A stretch of DNA of 62,529 nucleotides from Bradyrhizobium sp. CCH5-F6 (GCF_001556045.1 NZ_LSIC01000180.1:1-62529); one strand, 5' to 3'; shown: positions 7,696 through 17,014, counted from the first letter of the stretch. Numbers and translations: made by a program. Notes: generated from the letters alone by a model not told the origin.

Positions 7696-8763
7696 TCAAC
7701 AGATCCGGGGCAGCTGTTCGCCGACCAGCATGTCGACGATCCGCCGCCCGCCAAACACCGTGCGCATGGTCACGCGCCCGGCCTCGCCCTGATTGACGCG
7801 CCCGATGATGCCGGCGCCCCCGCCCAGCGGATGGGAACGCATTGCGCCAAGCGCCGCCTCGGCTTGCTCGGGCGGCACGATCACGACGATCTTACCTTCA
7901 TTCGCCAGATAAAGCGGATCGAGCCCAAGGATCTCACAAAACGCCTTGACCTCCTCGCGGATCGGCGTGGCCCCCTCGTCGATCTCGATCGCGATCTGCG
8001 ATGCATCTGCAATCTCGTTGAGTACTGTCGCAAGACCGCCGCGAGTGGCGTCGCGGATGAACCGCACCCCGGGCGCCGCCGCCAGCAGCGTTTCGATCAG
8101 CCCGTGAAGACAAGCGCAGTCGCTTTCAATCAGGGTGTCGAGCGCCATATCGCCCCGCGCGCACAGGATCGCCGCGCCGTGATCACCGAGCAGGCCATTG
8201 ACAAGTACCAGGTCGCCAGGTCGCGCGGCGTCGACACCGAGCGTGCTTCCGTTGCGGATCACGCCAATGCCGGTCGTGGTAATGAACAACTTGTCGCAAG
8301 CGCCCCGCTGCACCACCTTGGTGTCGCCGGTGACAATCCGGACTCCTGCATCTCCAGCGGTTTTCGCCATCGAGCGGGCAATCCGCCGCAGCATATCGAC
8401 GCTCATGCCCTCTTCGACAATCACGGCACAGGACAGATAGAGCGGGATCGCGCCGCCGACCGCAAGGTCGTTGACGGTACCGCATACCGCGAGTTCACCG
8501 ATGTCACCTCCGGGGAAGAACAGCGGATCGACCACAAAGGAATCCGTAGTGAACGCCAGCCGGTCGCCATGGCGTGCCAGTTCGGCCAGATCGAAGCGCG
8601 CCTGGTCTTCCAGCGGCGCCAACACATGATTATCGAACGCGGCAACGAACACGTCGTCGATCAGGTCTTTCATCGCTTTGCCGCCGCCGCCATGAGCAAG
8701 CGTCACGGTGCCGACACTGACCTTGCCGAGCCGCCTTGTACGGATAAAGGGCGCGACGTTCAT
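7696..8763 (-). CDS. hypE: HypE, carbamoyl dehydratase
   Basis: A 355-residue HypE that turns the carbamoyl group donated by HypF into the cyanide ligands of the active-site iron. The C-terminal PRIC ends in the cysteine that carries the group. The N-terminal TLAHGGGGKAMKDLI nucleotide loop and the FTTDSFVVDPLFFPGGDIG segment are canonical. The ATG overlaps the hypD stop (ATGA). An upstream in-frame extension would lie inside hypD and is rejected. Confidence 0.97.
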   Translation of the reverse strand: MNVAPFIRTRRLGKVSVGTVTLAHGGGGKAMKDLIDDVFVAAFDNHVLAPLEDQARFDLAELARHGDRLAFTTDSFVVDPLFFPGGDIGELAVCGTVNDLAVGGAIPLYLSCAVIVEEGMSVDMLRRIARSMAKTAGDAGVRIVTGDTKVVQRGACDKLFITTTGIGVIRNGSTLGVDAARPGDLVLVNGLLGDHGAAILCARGDMALDTLIESDCACLHGLIETLLAAAPGVRFIRDATRGGLATVLNEIADASQIAIEIDEGATPIREEVKAFCEILGLDPLYLANEGKIVVIVPPEQAEAALGAMRSHPLGGGAGIIGRVNQGEAGRVTMRTVFGGRRIVDMLVGEQLPRIC

Positions 8764-9890
8764 ACCGCCTCCTTGTAGCGCTTGACGCCGCCATATTGAT
8801 AATAGGCCGCGCATGCGCCCTCTGACGACACCATGAGTGCGCCCAGTGGAGTTTCCGGTGTGCAGGCCGACCCGAAAACCTTGCATTGCCATGGCTTGAT
8901 CACGCCTTTGAGAACTTCGCCGCACTGGCACGATTTCGGATCGGCGATTTTCAGGTTCGGAATTGCGAACTTCTGCTCGGCATCGAAATGCAAGTATTCA
9001 TCACGCAGCCTGACGCCGGAATGGTCGATCGAACCGAGCCCGCGCCACTCAAAGAACTCACGTAGTTCGTAGACGCGCGATACGGCCTGCAGTGCGGGCG
9101 CATTGCCACCGTCTGGGACAATGCGCGCATACTGGTTCTCGATGTCAGCGCGCCCCTCCTTGATTTGCTTCAGCACCATCCAAATCGACTGCAGAATATC
9201 GAGCGGCTCGAAACCGGCGACCACCATCGGCTTTCTGTAAAAGTTCGCGATGAACTCGTAAGGCGCGGTGCCAATCACCATCGAGACATGCCCCGGACCC
9301 AGGAAGCCATCGAGCTGCAGCCCTGGGCTATCGAGGATCGCCTTGATGGTCGGCACAATCGTGATGTGATTGCAGAACACAGAAAAATTACGGATACCTT
9401 CGGCTTCCGCCTGGAGGATAGTGAGTGCCGTCGACGGCATCGTGGTTTCAAAGCCGAGTCCGAAGAACACCACCTCGCGATCTGGGTTCTTGCGCGCCAG
9501 CGCCAGCGCATCCATCGGCGAATACACCATCCGCACGTCCGCACCTTCAGCCTTGGCCTGCAACAGGCTCTTCTTTGAGCCGGGCACACGCATTGCGTCG
9601 CCGAAGGTCGTGAATATCACGTTCGGATTCTCGGCGATCGACACGCAGTCGTCGACCCGTCCCATCGGCAGCACGCAGACCGGACAGCCCGGTCCGTGGA
9701 TCAGTTCGATTTCCTTCGGCAGCATGCCTTCGAGGCCGTAGCGGAATATTGAATGGGTGTGGCCGCCACAGACCTCCATGATGTATAGCGGGCGCTCCGC
9801 CGGAATCGTCATGGTCGCGACCAGCGCCTCGATCTCCTTGATCAGGACGCGCGCCTTGTCGCCGTCGCGAAATTCGTCGAGATATTTCAT
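8760..9890 (-). CDS. hypD: HypD, Fe(CN)2CO assembly protein
   Basis: A 376-residue iron-sulfur scaffold on which, with HypC, the Fe(CN)2CO unit of [NiFe]-hydrogenase is built. Conserved motifs are visible: MEVCGGHTHSIFRYG, HGPGCPVCVLP, FTTFGDAMRVPG, GLGFETT, and the C-terminal cluster region with CQCGEVLKG, CKVFGSACTPETPLGACMV-like spacing (here GALMV) and EGACAAYY. It overlaps both neighbours by four bases (gmhA-like upstream, hypE downstream), so it is tightly coupled within the operon. Confidence 0.97.
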   Translation of the reverse strand: MKYLDEFRDGDKARVLIKEIEALVATMTIPAERPLYIMEVCGGHTHSIFRYGLEGMLPKEIELIHGPGCPVCVLPMGRVDDCVSIAENPNVIFTTFGDAMRVPGSKKSLLQAKAEGADVRMVYSPMDALALARKNPDREVVFFGLGFETTMPSTALTILQAEAEGIRNFSVFCNHITIVPTIKAILDSPGLQLDGFLGPGHVSMVIGTAPYEFIANFYRKPMVVAGFEPLDILQSIWMVLKQIKEGRADIENQYARIVPDGGNAPALQAVSRVYELREFFEWRGLGSIDHSGVRLRDEYLHFDAEQKFAIPNLKIADPKSCQCGEVLKGVIKPWQCKVFGSACTPETPLGALMVSSEGACAAYYQYGGVKRYKEAV

Positions 9891-10579
9891 GCCGCAGCTC
9901 CCTTGGTCGTTGCCGATCCACGGTCATCGGCTAGCAGCGTGTGAACGAGATCCCACAGGATGTGATAGGCGGCGACGTGACATTCCTGGGTACGGTGGAT
10001 CGACGAAGTCGGCACCACCAGACAGAAATCCACCACGCCCGACGACTTCATTTTACCGCCGTCGCCACCGGCCAGGCCGATGGTGACAATGTTCATTTCC
10101 CTGGCCTTGGTGAACGCCGACATCAGATTCGCCGAATTGCCGCTGGTGGAGATACCGATCAAGGCGTCCCCCGCCCTGCCTTGCGCCAACAACTGGCGCA
10201 CGAACACATGGTCGAAGCCGAGATCGTTACCGACGGCGGAAATCATCGCGAGATCCGCCACCAGATTGGTAGCGGCCAGCGCCGGACGCCCCGCGGTGAT
10301 CGGATGGACGAACTCCACCGCGACGTGGGACGCATCGCAGCTCGAACCGCCATTACCCATTGAGAACAGCCGGCCGCCGCGGCGATAGACCTCAGCGAGC
10401 GATTTGGCCGCGGCGACAAGGACCGCGGCGTTTTCGCCGAAAAAGCGCGTATTGGTCTCGCGGGAATCTCGGGCCTTCTCCTCGACGGAATGCAGCAGTG
10501 CGGCGTCGAGCCGCGCCGGGGCCTGCGGTTGGCCGTGCAGGAACGGATAGAGCGCCTTGAGGTCACCATCGTTGGACAT
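9887..10579 (-). CDS. SIS-domain (GmhA-like) protein in hydrogenase operon
   Basis: A 230-residue sugar-isomerase-fold protein close to sedoheptulose-7-phosphate isomerase GmhA. Features include FSMGNGGSSCDASHVAVEF, ISTSGNSANL and a C-terminal QECHVAAYHILWDLVH helix. It lies between hypC and hypD and overlaps hypD by four bases, so it is part of the hydrogenase operon rather than of a lipopolysaccharide locus. SIS proteins recur in group 2a and related hydrogenase clusters, as I recall, but their role there is unproven. It could act on a phosphosugar or have become a binding protein in maturation. Confidence 0.85.
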   Translation of the reverse strand: MSNDGDLKALYPFLHGQPQAPARLDAALLHSVEEKARDSRETNTRFFGENAAVLVAAAKSLAEVYRRGGRLFSMGNGGSSCDASHVAVEFVHPITAGRPALAATNLVADLAMISAVGNDLGFDHVFVRQLLAQGRAGDALIGISTSGNSANLMSAFTKAREMNIVTIGLAGGDGGKMKSSGVVDFCLVVPTSSIHRTQECHVAAYHILWDLVHTLLADDRGSATTKGAAA

Positions 10580-10592
10580 GACACGAACCTCC

Positions 10593-10874
10593 CTATTCGG
10601 CCGCCGATAACCGCATCGCTTCGATCTCGGCCTGGGCTTCGCCGAGTTCGGTGAGAATTTGCAGTGTCAGCGCGGCCTCTTCCTCGTTGATCCGGCTCAT
10701 GGCAAATCCGACATGCACCAGCACCCAGTCGCCGACGCAAGACTCCACCAAGTGCTCGTCATTGACGATGCAGGCGATGTTGATCAGCCGCTTGACGCCG
10801 CCGACATCGACGGTCGCAAGCTTCCTGGTAACGTCGTTGATCTCTACGATCCGTCCGGGAATGCCAAGACACAT
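10593..10874 (-). CDS. hypC: HypC, maturation chaperone
   Basis: A 93-residue HypC/HupF-family chaperone starting MCLGIPGRI, whose Cys2 binds the iron precursor and the large subunit. A small OB-like barrel is evident (VDVGGVKRLINI, GDWVLVHVGFAMSRI), followed by a helical tail EEAALTLQILTELGE. Its start lies 31 bases inside the end of hypF, an unusually long overlap that implies coupling. It works with HypD. Confidence 0.96.
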   Translation of the reverse strand: MCLGIPGRIVEINDVTRKLATVDVGGVKRLINIACIVNDEHLVESCVGDWVLVHVGFAMSRINEEEAALTLQILTELGEAQAEIEAMRLSAAE

Positions 10875-13315
10875 GACGCGTTTCCTTCCGACTGGTTTCT
10901 TATCTGTTGGCTATTGGAATCGATGAGATGCGCGGCGGCGATCGCCGCCTGACCGAGTGCCAGGCCGCCGTCATTGGCGGGCACCAGCGCGTGCGACAGC
11001 ACCGTGTAATGATCGCTTTCGAGTCGGTGGCCGACCTCCTCGAACAGGATTCGGTTCTGGAAGCAGCCGCCGGACAACGCCACAGTGTCGAACCGCCGCG
11101 GGCCGGTTTCGTCCTCGCCGCTGGCCAACTTCTTCGTCATGGCGACGATCGATTTTGCCAACCCCTTGTGAAACCGCGCCGCCATGACAGGGGCCGGCGT
11201 CTTCAGGATGAGATCGCCGAGCACCGCGTGCCACATCGCCAGCGGCTCGATATAGGGTAGTCCGGAACCCCTGAGATTGGGGATGCTGAGGGGGTAGCCG
11301 AGCGTATCGTCCTCGTGCCGCAGCGTGTCCTCGTCGACGATGGCTTCCAGCCGCGCCGCCGCTTCGCCTTCATAACCCTGCCGTTCCCGGCAGACATCCA
11401 GCGCGGCCGCAACCGCATCGAACAGCCGCCCGCATGAGGTGGCTTGCGGCGCGTTGACGCGGTTCCTGATCATGGCGTCGAGCGTGGCGCGCGGCTTTCG
11501 TTCGAAATAGCCGTGCAGTTCCAGCTCCTCGAAATTCATCGCAAACGCCGGCCAGGCCATTTCAGCCATCAGATGGGCGTAGAGATTGCGCCACGGTTCG
11601 CGTGCCGCTTGCGCGCCGCCCGGCATCGCAACCGGCTTGAAGGTGCCGAGCCGCTGATAACGGCGATAGTCGGCAAGCAGGAACTCGCCGCCCCACAGCG
11701 AATCGTCGCCGCCCCATCCCAAGCCGTCGAGCACGATACCGAGAACCGGGGGGCCGTCCAGTGGATGACCGTTCTCGGCGAGACACGAGGCAACGTGGGC
11801 GTGATGGTGCTGGACCTCCAGCAAGGGGATCGTATCGGCGGCGGCGCGCGCGCGCGCCAGTTTCGACGACAGATATTCCGGGTGCAGATCAGCGACCAGC
11901 GCGACCGGATTGTGATCGAACAGCTTTTGATACAGCGCGAGGTTCTTGCGGTAATCGTCGAAGGTCCTGAGCTCCTCGAGGTCGCCCTGATGCTGCGACA
12001 GGATCGCCGCACCATCCTTGACGAGGCAAAACGTCGATTTCAATTCGCCGCCCATCGCCAGAAGTTCCGGCGCGGTCTCGAATCCCCCAGGCAACCGGAT
12101 GGAGCCGGGCGCATAACCCCGGGCGCGTCGCATCACGCGCGGGCGTCCCATCACGACACGCGCCACGGAATCATCGATCCGGTTGGCGATCTCGCGGTTG
12201 TGCATCAGCGCATAGGTCGCGATGCCGCCGAGCCTCTCGCCCGCCTCTGAATCGTCGATCACCTGTGGTTCGTCGGACAGATTGCCACTCGTCATCACCA
12301 CCGGCCGGCTCATCCGCCGCAGCATGATCTGATGCATCGGCGTGGTCGGTAGCATGAAGCCCAGCGTCCTAAGACCCGGCGCGATCGCATCCGGCAGCTT
12401 CTCGCCGCCATCGGCGCGCAGCAGCACGATCGGCGCAGACGGACCGGTCAGCAACGCCACCTCCTCTGGGCAGACGCTGCAATAACGCCCGATCACATCC
12501 AGGTCGCGCGCCATCAGTGCGAACGGCTTGGCGTCGCGCTTCTTCAGATGCCGTAGCCGGGCAACCACTTCGGCCTTGCTGGCATCGCACGCCAGCTGAT
12601 AGCCACCGATTCCCTTGATGGCGACAATCTCGCCGTTCTTCATAAGTCCGCAGGCGGCATCGACATCGTCCATCATCGAAAACTGATCGAAGCTGAACGG
12701 AAGACGATCGAAGCGGATCAGCTTCGCTTTGGGACCGCAGACGTGACAGGCAATGGCTTCGGCGTGAAAGCGACGGTCGGCCGGATCGTCGTATTCCGCG
12801 CGGCATATCGGGCACATCGCGAACGGCGCCATCTCGGTATTGGCGCGATCATAGGGAATGCCCGTAACGATGCTCAGCCGCGGCCCGCAATGGGTGCAAT
12901 TAGTGAAGGGATAACGGTATCGCCGCTCGAACGGACTGGCGATTTCCTCCGCGCAGGCCCCGCAGATCGCGGCATCCGGCGCAACCTGCGTATGCGCAGC
13001 GCCACCAAGGCTATCGACAATCGCAAACTCGGCCGGCAGATCGCCGAAATAGGGGTGCGACGCCATGGCATCAATGCGGGCGAGCGGTGGCGGCTCGCGC
13101 TCAATGCGACTGGTCAACTCGGATATGGCGGCTACGTTGCCGAAGACACGGATCAGAACACCGTTGGAATCGTTGAGCACCTCGCCAGCCAGGCCGAGCT
13201 CACGCGCGTAGCGCCAGACCGTCGGCCGGAAGCCGACCCCTTGCACGCGACCGCGCACCCGGATTTCGACCGAGACCCGCTCGTCCAGTTCGACGATGTT
13301 GCTGCGACGGCTCAC
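10844..13315 (-). CDS. hypF: HypF, carbamoyltransferase
   Basis: An 823-residue HypF that makes the carbamoyl thioester on HypE from carbamoyl phosphate. An acylphosphatase-like N-terminus (VRGRVQGVGFRPTVWRYA) is followed by two zinc-finger blocks (CGACAEEI..., TNCTHCGPR, CPICRAEY, ACHVCGPK), a YrdC-like domain with IKGIGGYQLACDA, and a Kae1-like domain with HHAHVASCLAENG and GLGWGGDDSLWGGEFL. GTG at 13315 overlaps the stop of the NHL gene (GTGA). Length is slightly above the usual 750-780 residues, mainly through a C-terminal tail. Confidence 0.96.
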   Translation of the reverse strand: MSRRSNIVELDERVSVEIRVRGRVQGVGFRPTVWRYARELGLAGEVLNDSNGVLIRVFGNVAAISELTSRIEREPPPLARIDAMASHPYFGDLPAEFAIVDSLGGAAHTQVAPDAAICGACAEEIASPFERRYRYPFTNCTHCGPRLSIVTGIPYDRANTEMAPFAMCPICRAEYDDPADRRFHAEAIACHVCGPKAKLIRFDRLPFSFDQFSMMDDVDAACGLMKNGEIVAIKGIGGYQLACDASKAEVVARLRHLKKRDAKPFALMARDLDVIGRYCSVCPEEVALLTGPSAPIVLLRADGGEKLPDAIAPGLRTLGFMLPTTPMHQIMLRRMSRPVVMTSGNLSDEPQVIDDSEAGERLGGIATYALMHNREIANRIDDSVARVVMGRPRVMRRARGYAPGSIRLPGGFETAPELLAMGGELKSTFCLVKDGAAILSQHQGDLEELRTFDDYRKNLALYQKLFDHNPVALVADLHPEYLSSKLARARAAADTIPLLEVQHHHAHVASCLAENGHPLDGPPVLGIVLDGLGWGGDDSLWGGEFLLADYRRYQRLGTFKPVAMPGGAQAAREPWRNLYAHLMAEMAWPAFAMNFEELELHGYFERKPRATLDAMIRNRVNAPQATSCGRLFDAVAAALDVCRERQGYEGEAAARLEAIVDEDTLRHEDDTLGYPLSIPNLRGSGLPYIEPLAMWHAVLGDLILKTPAPVMAARFHKGLAKSIVAMTKKLASGEDETGPRRFDTVALSGGCFQNRILFEEVGHRLESDHYTVLSHALVPANDGGLALGQAAIAAAHLIDSNSQQIRNQSEGNASCVLAFPDGS

Positions 13316-14514
13316 GACGCGGCCTCCCAGAGCAGAACTCGGTTATTGCCGGCATCGGCAATCGCAAGCAGCTTGCCAGACGCCGCGGCGCTGTAGGGCC
13401 AGCACACGCTATCGCGGCTGGCGGCACGCCAACGGTTGTCGCCTTTGTCGGAAAACAGCGGCTGCCCGGCAAGCGCGATCGCGGGCGAATCCATTCCAAG
13501 GCCGTCGAGCTCGAAGCCGAGCAGCCGGGAATTGGCGGTGTCTGCCACGACGAGCATACCGCCTTGAACGGTCAGCCCGTAGGGCATGTTGAGCGCACTC
13601 GAGTTCGGATAATAGGAGGCGCGGTTATGATCGAGCCCGATGAAATCGGTCTGCCCGAGCACGAAGTCGCAAGCGCGGCCGGTCGATTGCGGAAAATTCC
13701 GCCACGCCATGATGCGGTTGTTCCCGGCGTCGGACACGAACAACATGCCGCGCGCCACTGCGATGCCATGAGGCCATCGCATTCCCAATGCGCCACCGGC
13801 CTGCCCCGCATTGTCGTCTCGGGTGACGAAATCGCGCTGGCCGAGAACCACATCGGCCGGCGTGCCGTTCGCGTGCGGAATCGTATTCCAGATCAGCACA
13901 CGGCGATTGCCGGTGTCGGCGACAACGAGCTTGCCGTCGGCGACGGCGACGCCATAGCTCCAGTTCAAAGTGTCCGCGGTGGGCAGGCTTGCTCCGCGGT
14001 TGGCGATCCCGCCGGTGAAATCAGCCTGACCGAGTACGACGTCGGCAGGTTGGTTGGACGTCTCGGGATAGCTGTGCCAGATCAGCACGCGGTGATTCCA
14101 GGCATCGGCCACCGCGAGAATGCCGTCGCAAGCCGCGACACCGGTCGGCATGTTGAGCGTAGCGGCGCCAACCTCGCCCTTGGCGTTGCGGCCTTCGCGC
14201 GAAAAATCCGGCTGGCCGATCACGATGTCGGCCCCCACCTGATCGTCCAATGGAGGCTTGCGCCAGATCATCAGCCGGTGATGCCCGGTGTCGCAAACAA
14301 ACAGCGGGCCACGCTCGCTTGCAAGGCAGGCGCCGCGCGGGCCGAACAACGTATCCGCGCCGGGTACGATCGATCGGGCCAGCCCGTTCGCGAGCGCCTC
14401 GCCGCCAAGCACCACGCGCGCGCCTGCGGCAGACAGCAGCGGCAGCGCCACATGGTTGTCGCCGGCCCGGGGTAGAGCCTTTTGCAACCGTCTGGCGGCA
14501 AACGAGACCTGCAT
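13312..14514 (-). CDS. NHL-repeat beta-propeller protein
   Basis: A 400-residue protein made of about six NHL-like blades, each with a pattern such as VADAWNHRVLIWH, VADTGNRRVLIWN, VSDAGNNRIMAWR, VADTANSRLLGFE and IADAGNNRVLLWE, alternating with VVLGQADF-type strands. I see no signal peptide, so it is probably cytosolic. It begins two bases after the NifU-Rieske stop and overlaps hypF. NHL proteins are recurrent members of Huc-type hydrogenase clusters, as I recall. A scaffold role in complex assembly or electron-acceptor docking is an inference. Confidence 0.88.
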   Translation of the reverse strand: MQVSFAARRLQKALPRAGDNHVALPLLSAAGARVVLGGEALANGLARSIVPGADTLFGPRGACLASERGPLFVCDTGHHRLMIWRKPPLDDQVGADIVIGQPDFSREGRNAKGEVGAATLNMPTGVAACDGILAVADAWNHRVLIWHSYPETSNQPADVVLGQADFTGGIANRGASLPTADTLNWSYGVAVADGKLVVADTGNRRVLIWNTIPHANGTPADVVLGQRDFVTRDDNAGQAGGALGMRWPHGIAVARGMLFVSDAGNNRIMAWRNFPQSTGRACDFVLGQTDFIGLDHNRASYYPNSSALNMPYGLTVQGGMLVVADTANSRLLGFELDGLGMDSPAIALAGQPLFSDKGDNRWRAASRDSVCWPYSAAASGKLLAIADAGNNRVLLWEAAS

Positions 14515-14516
14515 GG

Positions 14517-15425
14517 CTATTTCGACATCCTGACTTCGACGCGCTGGCCGACGACGCGCACGGCATGCGACTGCAACTGAACTTCCGGCGCAGTGAGGCA
14601 TTCCCCGCTGGAGAGATCGTACCTGAAGCCGTGATGCGGGCAGGTGATAATGCCATTCTCGATATCGCCGTCATGGATCGGGAAACCAAGATGCGCGCAA
14701 GCGTTCTGGAAACAGGTAACGGTGGCGCCATTACGCGACAGCAGAACCTTTTCGCCGCCCAGCTCCATTGAGCGGATCGACCCTTCGGGTATTTCTGACA
14801 GCAAGCCAGCAGCGAGCCAATTACCTTTTGCACCGAGCGCGAACGGACTAACGAAGCGGACGCCGCTATCTTCTGAGCCGGCGAGACCCTTGACCTGCAC
14901 GATGTTGGTAATCTCGGGACATGCCTCCTGAACCGCCTTTTTCACGCCGGCGTGGAAAGTCAGTGCTGAAGCCGGACAGCCATCGCAGGCCCCAATAAAC
15001 CGAACTTCGACGGCGGGCGGCTTCACCTTGACGAGTTCGACGTTTCCACCGTGCGAAGCCAACATGGGGCGAATGCTTTCAAGTGCAACTTCAACGCGCT
15101 CATTCAAGCTCGGCTTGACGATGTCGTGCCGCCGCAGGACGGCATAGACCACTTCGTCTGCAATAGCGCTCTTCATGGCGGCGAATGCCGCAGGATCCGT
15201 TTTCAAGGACCGGACCAGACGACGCAAGGCCTCGGCATTAAGGGCCTCAATCGAGAGCTTGTAGGCTCCAACGGCGGCCCGGTGTGTCTCCTCCCATGTC
15301 GCGAATAAGGCCTCCAGCCGCTCAATATCACCGACGAAGCCGGCAAGATCGTCACGCGTGGTCGATACCATATCCTGATCGTGAGCGTTCATTTTGTTCT
15401 CACTTGCACGATCCGCATGCCTCAT
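14517..15425 (-). CDS. NifU-type/Rieske fusion protein
   Basis: A 302-residue protein fusing two Fe-S modules. A helical N-terminus (about 25-105) is followed by a NifU C-terminal-like domain with CDGC at residues 147-150, which binds or carries a cluster. The Rieske [2Fe-2S] domain has Cys-x-His at 243-245 (CAH) and Cys-x2-His at 262-265 (CPHH). It could pass electrons from the hydrogenase small subunit or deliver clusters to it. Both are inference. The start at ATG 15425 overlaps the upstream stop (ATGA). ATG 15392 is a second possibility with no better ribosome-binding site. Confidence 0.9.
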   Translation of the reverse strand: MRHADRASENKMNAHDQDMVSTTRDDLAGFVGDIERLEALFATWEETHRAAVGAYKLSIEALNAEALRRLVRSLKTDPAAFAAMKSAIADEVVYAVLRRHDIVKPSLNERVEVALESIRPMLASHGGNVELVKVKPPAVEVRFIGACDGCPASALTFHAGVKKAVQEACPEITNIVQVKGLAGSEDSGVRFVSPFALGAKGNWLAAGLLSEIPEGSIRSMELGGEKVLLSRNGATVTCFQNACAHLGFPIHDGDIENGIITCPHHGFRYDLSSGECLTAPEVQLQSHAVRVVGQRVEVRMSK

Positions 15426-15646
15426 CGATAGCGGAGATTCCGAAACAAATACGGCTGCAATCCGCCTCCTAGCAGCGCGGCCACGAGCGCCGCTATCCAC
15501 AGCGGCGCGCCCACCTTCGCGATTGCGATCAGTAACAATGCCGTAACGGCAATACCGATCAGAATCTTCTGAAAGGCCTTGCCTGGTTCCGCGAATAACT
15601 TGCCGCGAAAAAACAAAACGATTGAATTTTGAGCCATAGCGAACAT
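15422..15646 (-). CDS. Small membrane protein, hydrogenase operon
   Basis: A 74-residue protein. An amphipathic N-terminus (LFFRGKLFAEPGKAFQ) is followed by two hydrophobic helices, ILIGIAVTALLLIAIAKVG and LWIAALVAALLGGG, and a basic tail ending LRYR. ATG 15646 is chosen because it follows the preceding gene by 10 bases, with a purine-rich GAGGAAA leader. I do not recognise a family. Its place between the TPR and NifU-Rieske genes suggests a membrane anchor for the hydrogenase electron path. Confidence 0.75.
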   Translation of the reverse strand: MFAMAQNSIVLFFRGKLFAEPGKAFQKILIGIAVTALLLIAIAKVGAPLWIAALVAALLGGGLQPYLFRNLRYR

Positions 15647-15656
15647 GAGATTTTCC

Positions 15657-15866
15657 TCAACCAGTGACCGTAAGGACGAAGAGTCCGATGACGACGCCGG
15701 CGACGCCGGCGAGCGGACCGTAAAATCCTCCCAACATTGCGGCGAGTTCATTTCCCAGTACCTTGCCGCCGACGGCAATGCCACCGACGGCTCCGCCCAC
15801 AATCGACGCAACCGCGCCGAACACAAAGGAAATGGCCAGCATTTCGGGGGAATAGGGTAGATTCAT
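15657..15866 (-). CDS. Gly/Ala-rich small membrane protein
   Basis: A 69-residue, strongly hydrophobic protein with two predicted helices, ISFVFGAVASIVGGAVGGIA and GPLAGVAGVVIGLFVLTV, joined by a short VGGKVLGNELAAML loop. The Gly zippers suggest oligomerisation. It lies directly upstream of the 74-residue membrane protein. A pair of tiny membrane proteins could dock the otherwise soluble hydrogenase near the quinone pool, which is inference. No named family is recognised. Confidence 0.75.
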   Translation of the reverse strand: MNLPYSPEMLAISFVFGAVASIVGGAVGGIAVGGKVLGNELAAMLGGFYGPLAGVAGVVIGLFVLTVTG

Positions 15867-15884
15867 CGCTCAACAAACTCCTCT

Positions 15885-16907
15885 TTACTTGGTTCGGGAT
15901 CGCATGGATTGGCGGCCATCATGGCCGTTGGTCGGTGGTAAAGCTAACATCTCGCGCTCGATCTGGTTGAATGCTTCCGCAACGAGACGCGCCTTTTCAG
16001 GTTCGCTGTGCGCCACGAATATCTCGCGCGCTTCGGCGTAATAGGCGCGCGCCTGCGCGAGATTGATCCGATTTCCGCTCTCCGGATCCGCGGGATCATC
16101 GGGCAAATTCCATAAGCAATTTGCCTTATTCGAGATGGTGTTCGCGTATTCCAGCGGGGTCGTCTGCCGTGTACGTACTTTCAAGGCTTCGTCGTAGGCC
16201 TCGATCGCGCGAATGTTGTTCTCAAGAGTGTGACTCGATGAAACGTATTGCAGCGCATTGCCGAGATTGTTCTGCAACATCGCGTATTCGGTCGGGTTGT
16301 CGATCAGCGTGACAACCTTGAGACCTTCCTCGAAAGCCTGCACCGCAAGCGCTTCGCGCATCTTTCCACGCTCGTCGGTCATCGGTATTGAAAGAAATGC
16401 AGTCGCAAGATTATTCTGCAGGATCACGAATTCATGCGGATACTTGGCCCGGGTGAAAGTTCGAAGGGCACGCTGGTAGGCCGAAATCGCGTCGGTGATA
16501 CGCGCCCGCCCAACGCCAGCCAGATTTTGCAGCGCAAGGCCAAGGTTCATTTCGGCCTCAGCTAGTTCTTCCGGTTTTCCAAAATCGATCAACGTCGGGA
16601 TGGCTTGCTCGAACGTCGCGCGCGCTTGCTCAAGCGACGCCGTTCCCTCTTCGGGAATGGCCTGCAGCGCAGTGCCTTTGCGCGCCAGGATTCGCGCCGC
16701 CAGAAGCTGCATCTCTTCCGGACAGATTGAAAGCGCCTTGTCATAGAGCGTAACCGAGGCGCGCAATTGATCGGGTGATTTGGGTTGCTGCTGCAGACCC
16801 ATCGCGATTTCCATGAGCATTTCAGCGCGCTCGGAAGGACTCGCGTCCGCATCCTCTGCAGCCGCGAGTGCTGCACGCACTTCATCTCCGACAAGACTTG
16901 TATTCAC
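15885..16907 (-). CDS. TPR-repeat protein
   Basis: A 340-residue helical protein built of tetratricopeptide-like repeats, e.g. AEAEMNLGLALQNLAG, FVILQNNLATAFLSIP, YAMLQNNLGNALQYVS and YANTISNKANCLWNLP. Each pairs an Asn-rich A helix with a B helix. The start is GTG 16907 because GGGGGA sits six bases upstream; the ATG 33 bases further up has no ribosome-binding site. TPR genes accompany group 2a hydrogenases, as I recall. A role in bringing subunits and maturation factors together is plausible but unproven. Confidence 0.85.
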   Translation of the reverse strand: MNTSLVGDEVRAALAAAEDADASPSERAEMLMEIAMGLQQQPKSPDQLRASVTLYDKALSICPEEMQLLAARILARKGTALQAIPEEGTASLEQARATFEQAIPTLIDFGKPEELAEAEMNLGLALQNLAGVGRARITDAISAYQRALRTFTRAKYPHEFVILQNNLATAFLSIPMTDERGKMREALAVQAFEEGLKVVTLIDNPTEYAMLQNNLGNALQYVSSSHTLENNIRAIEAYDEALKVRTRQTTPLEYANTISNKANCLWNLPDDPADPESGNRINLAQARAYYAEAREIFVAHSEPEKARLVAEAFNQIEREMLALPPTNGHDGRQSMRSRTK

Positions 16908-17014
16908 TCGTTTCCCCCAATCGCGCCTTTTCGGCTGCATGTTTTTATTTCGCGATCCATGCTAACCGGAACGAGTCGCAAATGTCTAGTTGTTTTTCTA
17001 ATTGCAAACTTACT

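Noticed and set aside
6604..8778. 724-codon open frame antisense to hypB-hypA-hypE
   Set aside because: It mirrors the GC-rich codons and the His repeat of hypB (giving runs of Met/Val). No ribosome-binding site or family likeness; hypA, hypB and hypE on the other strand are certain.
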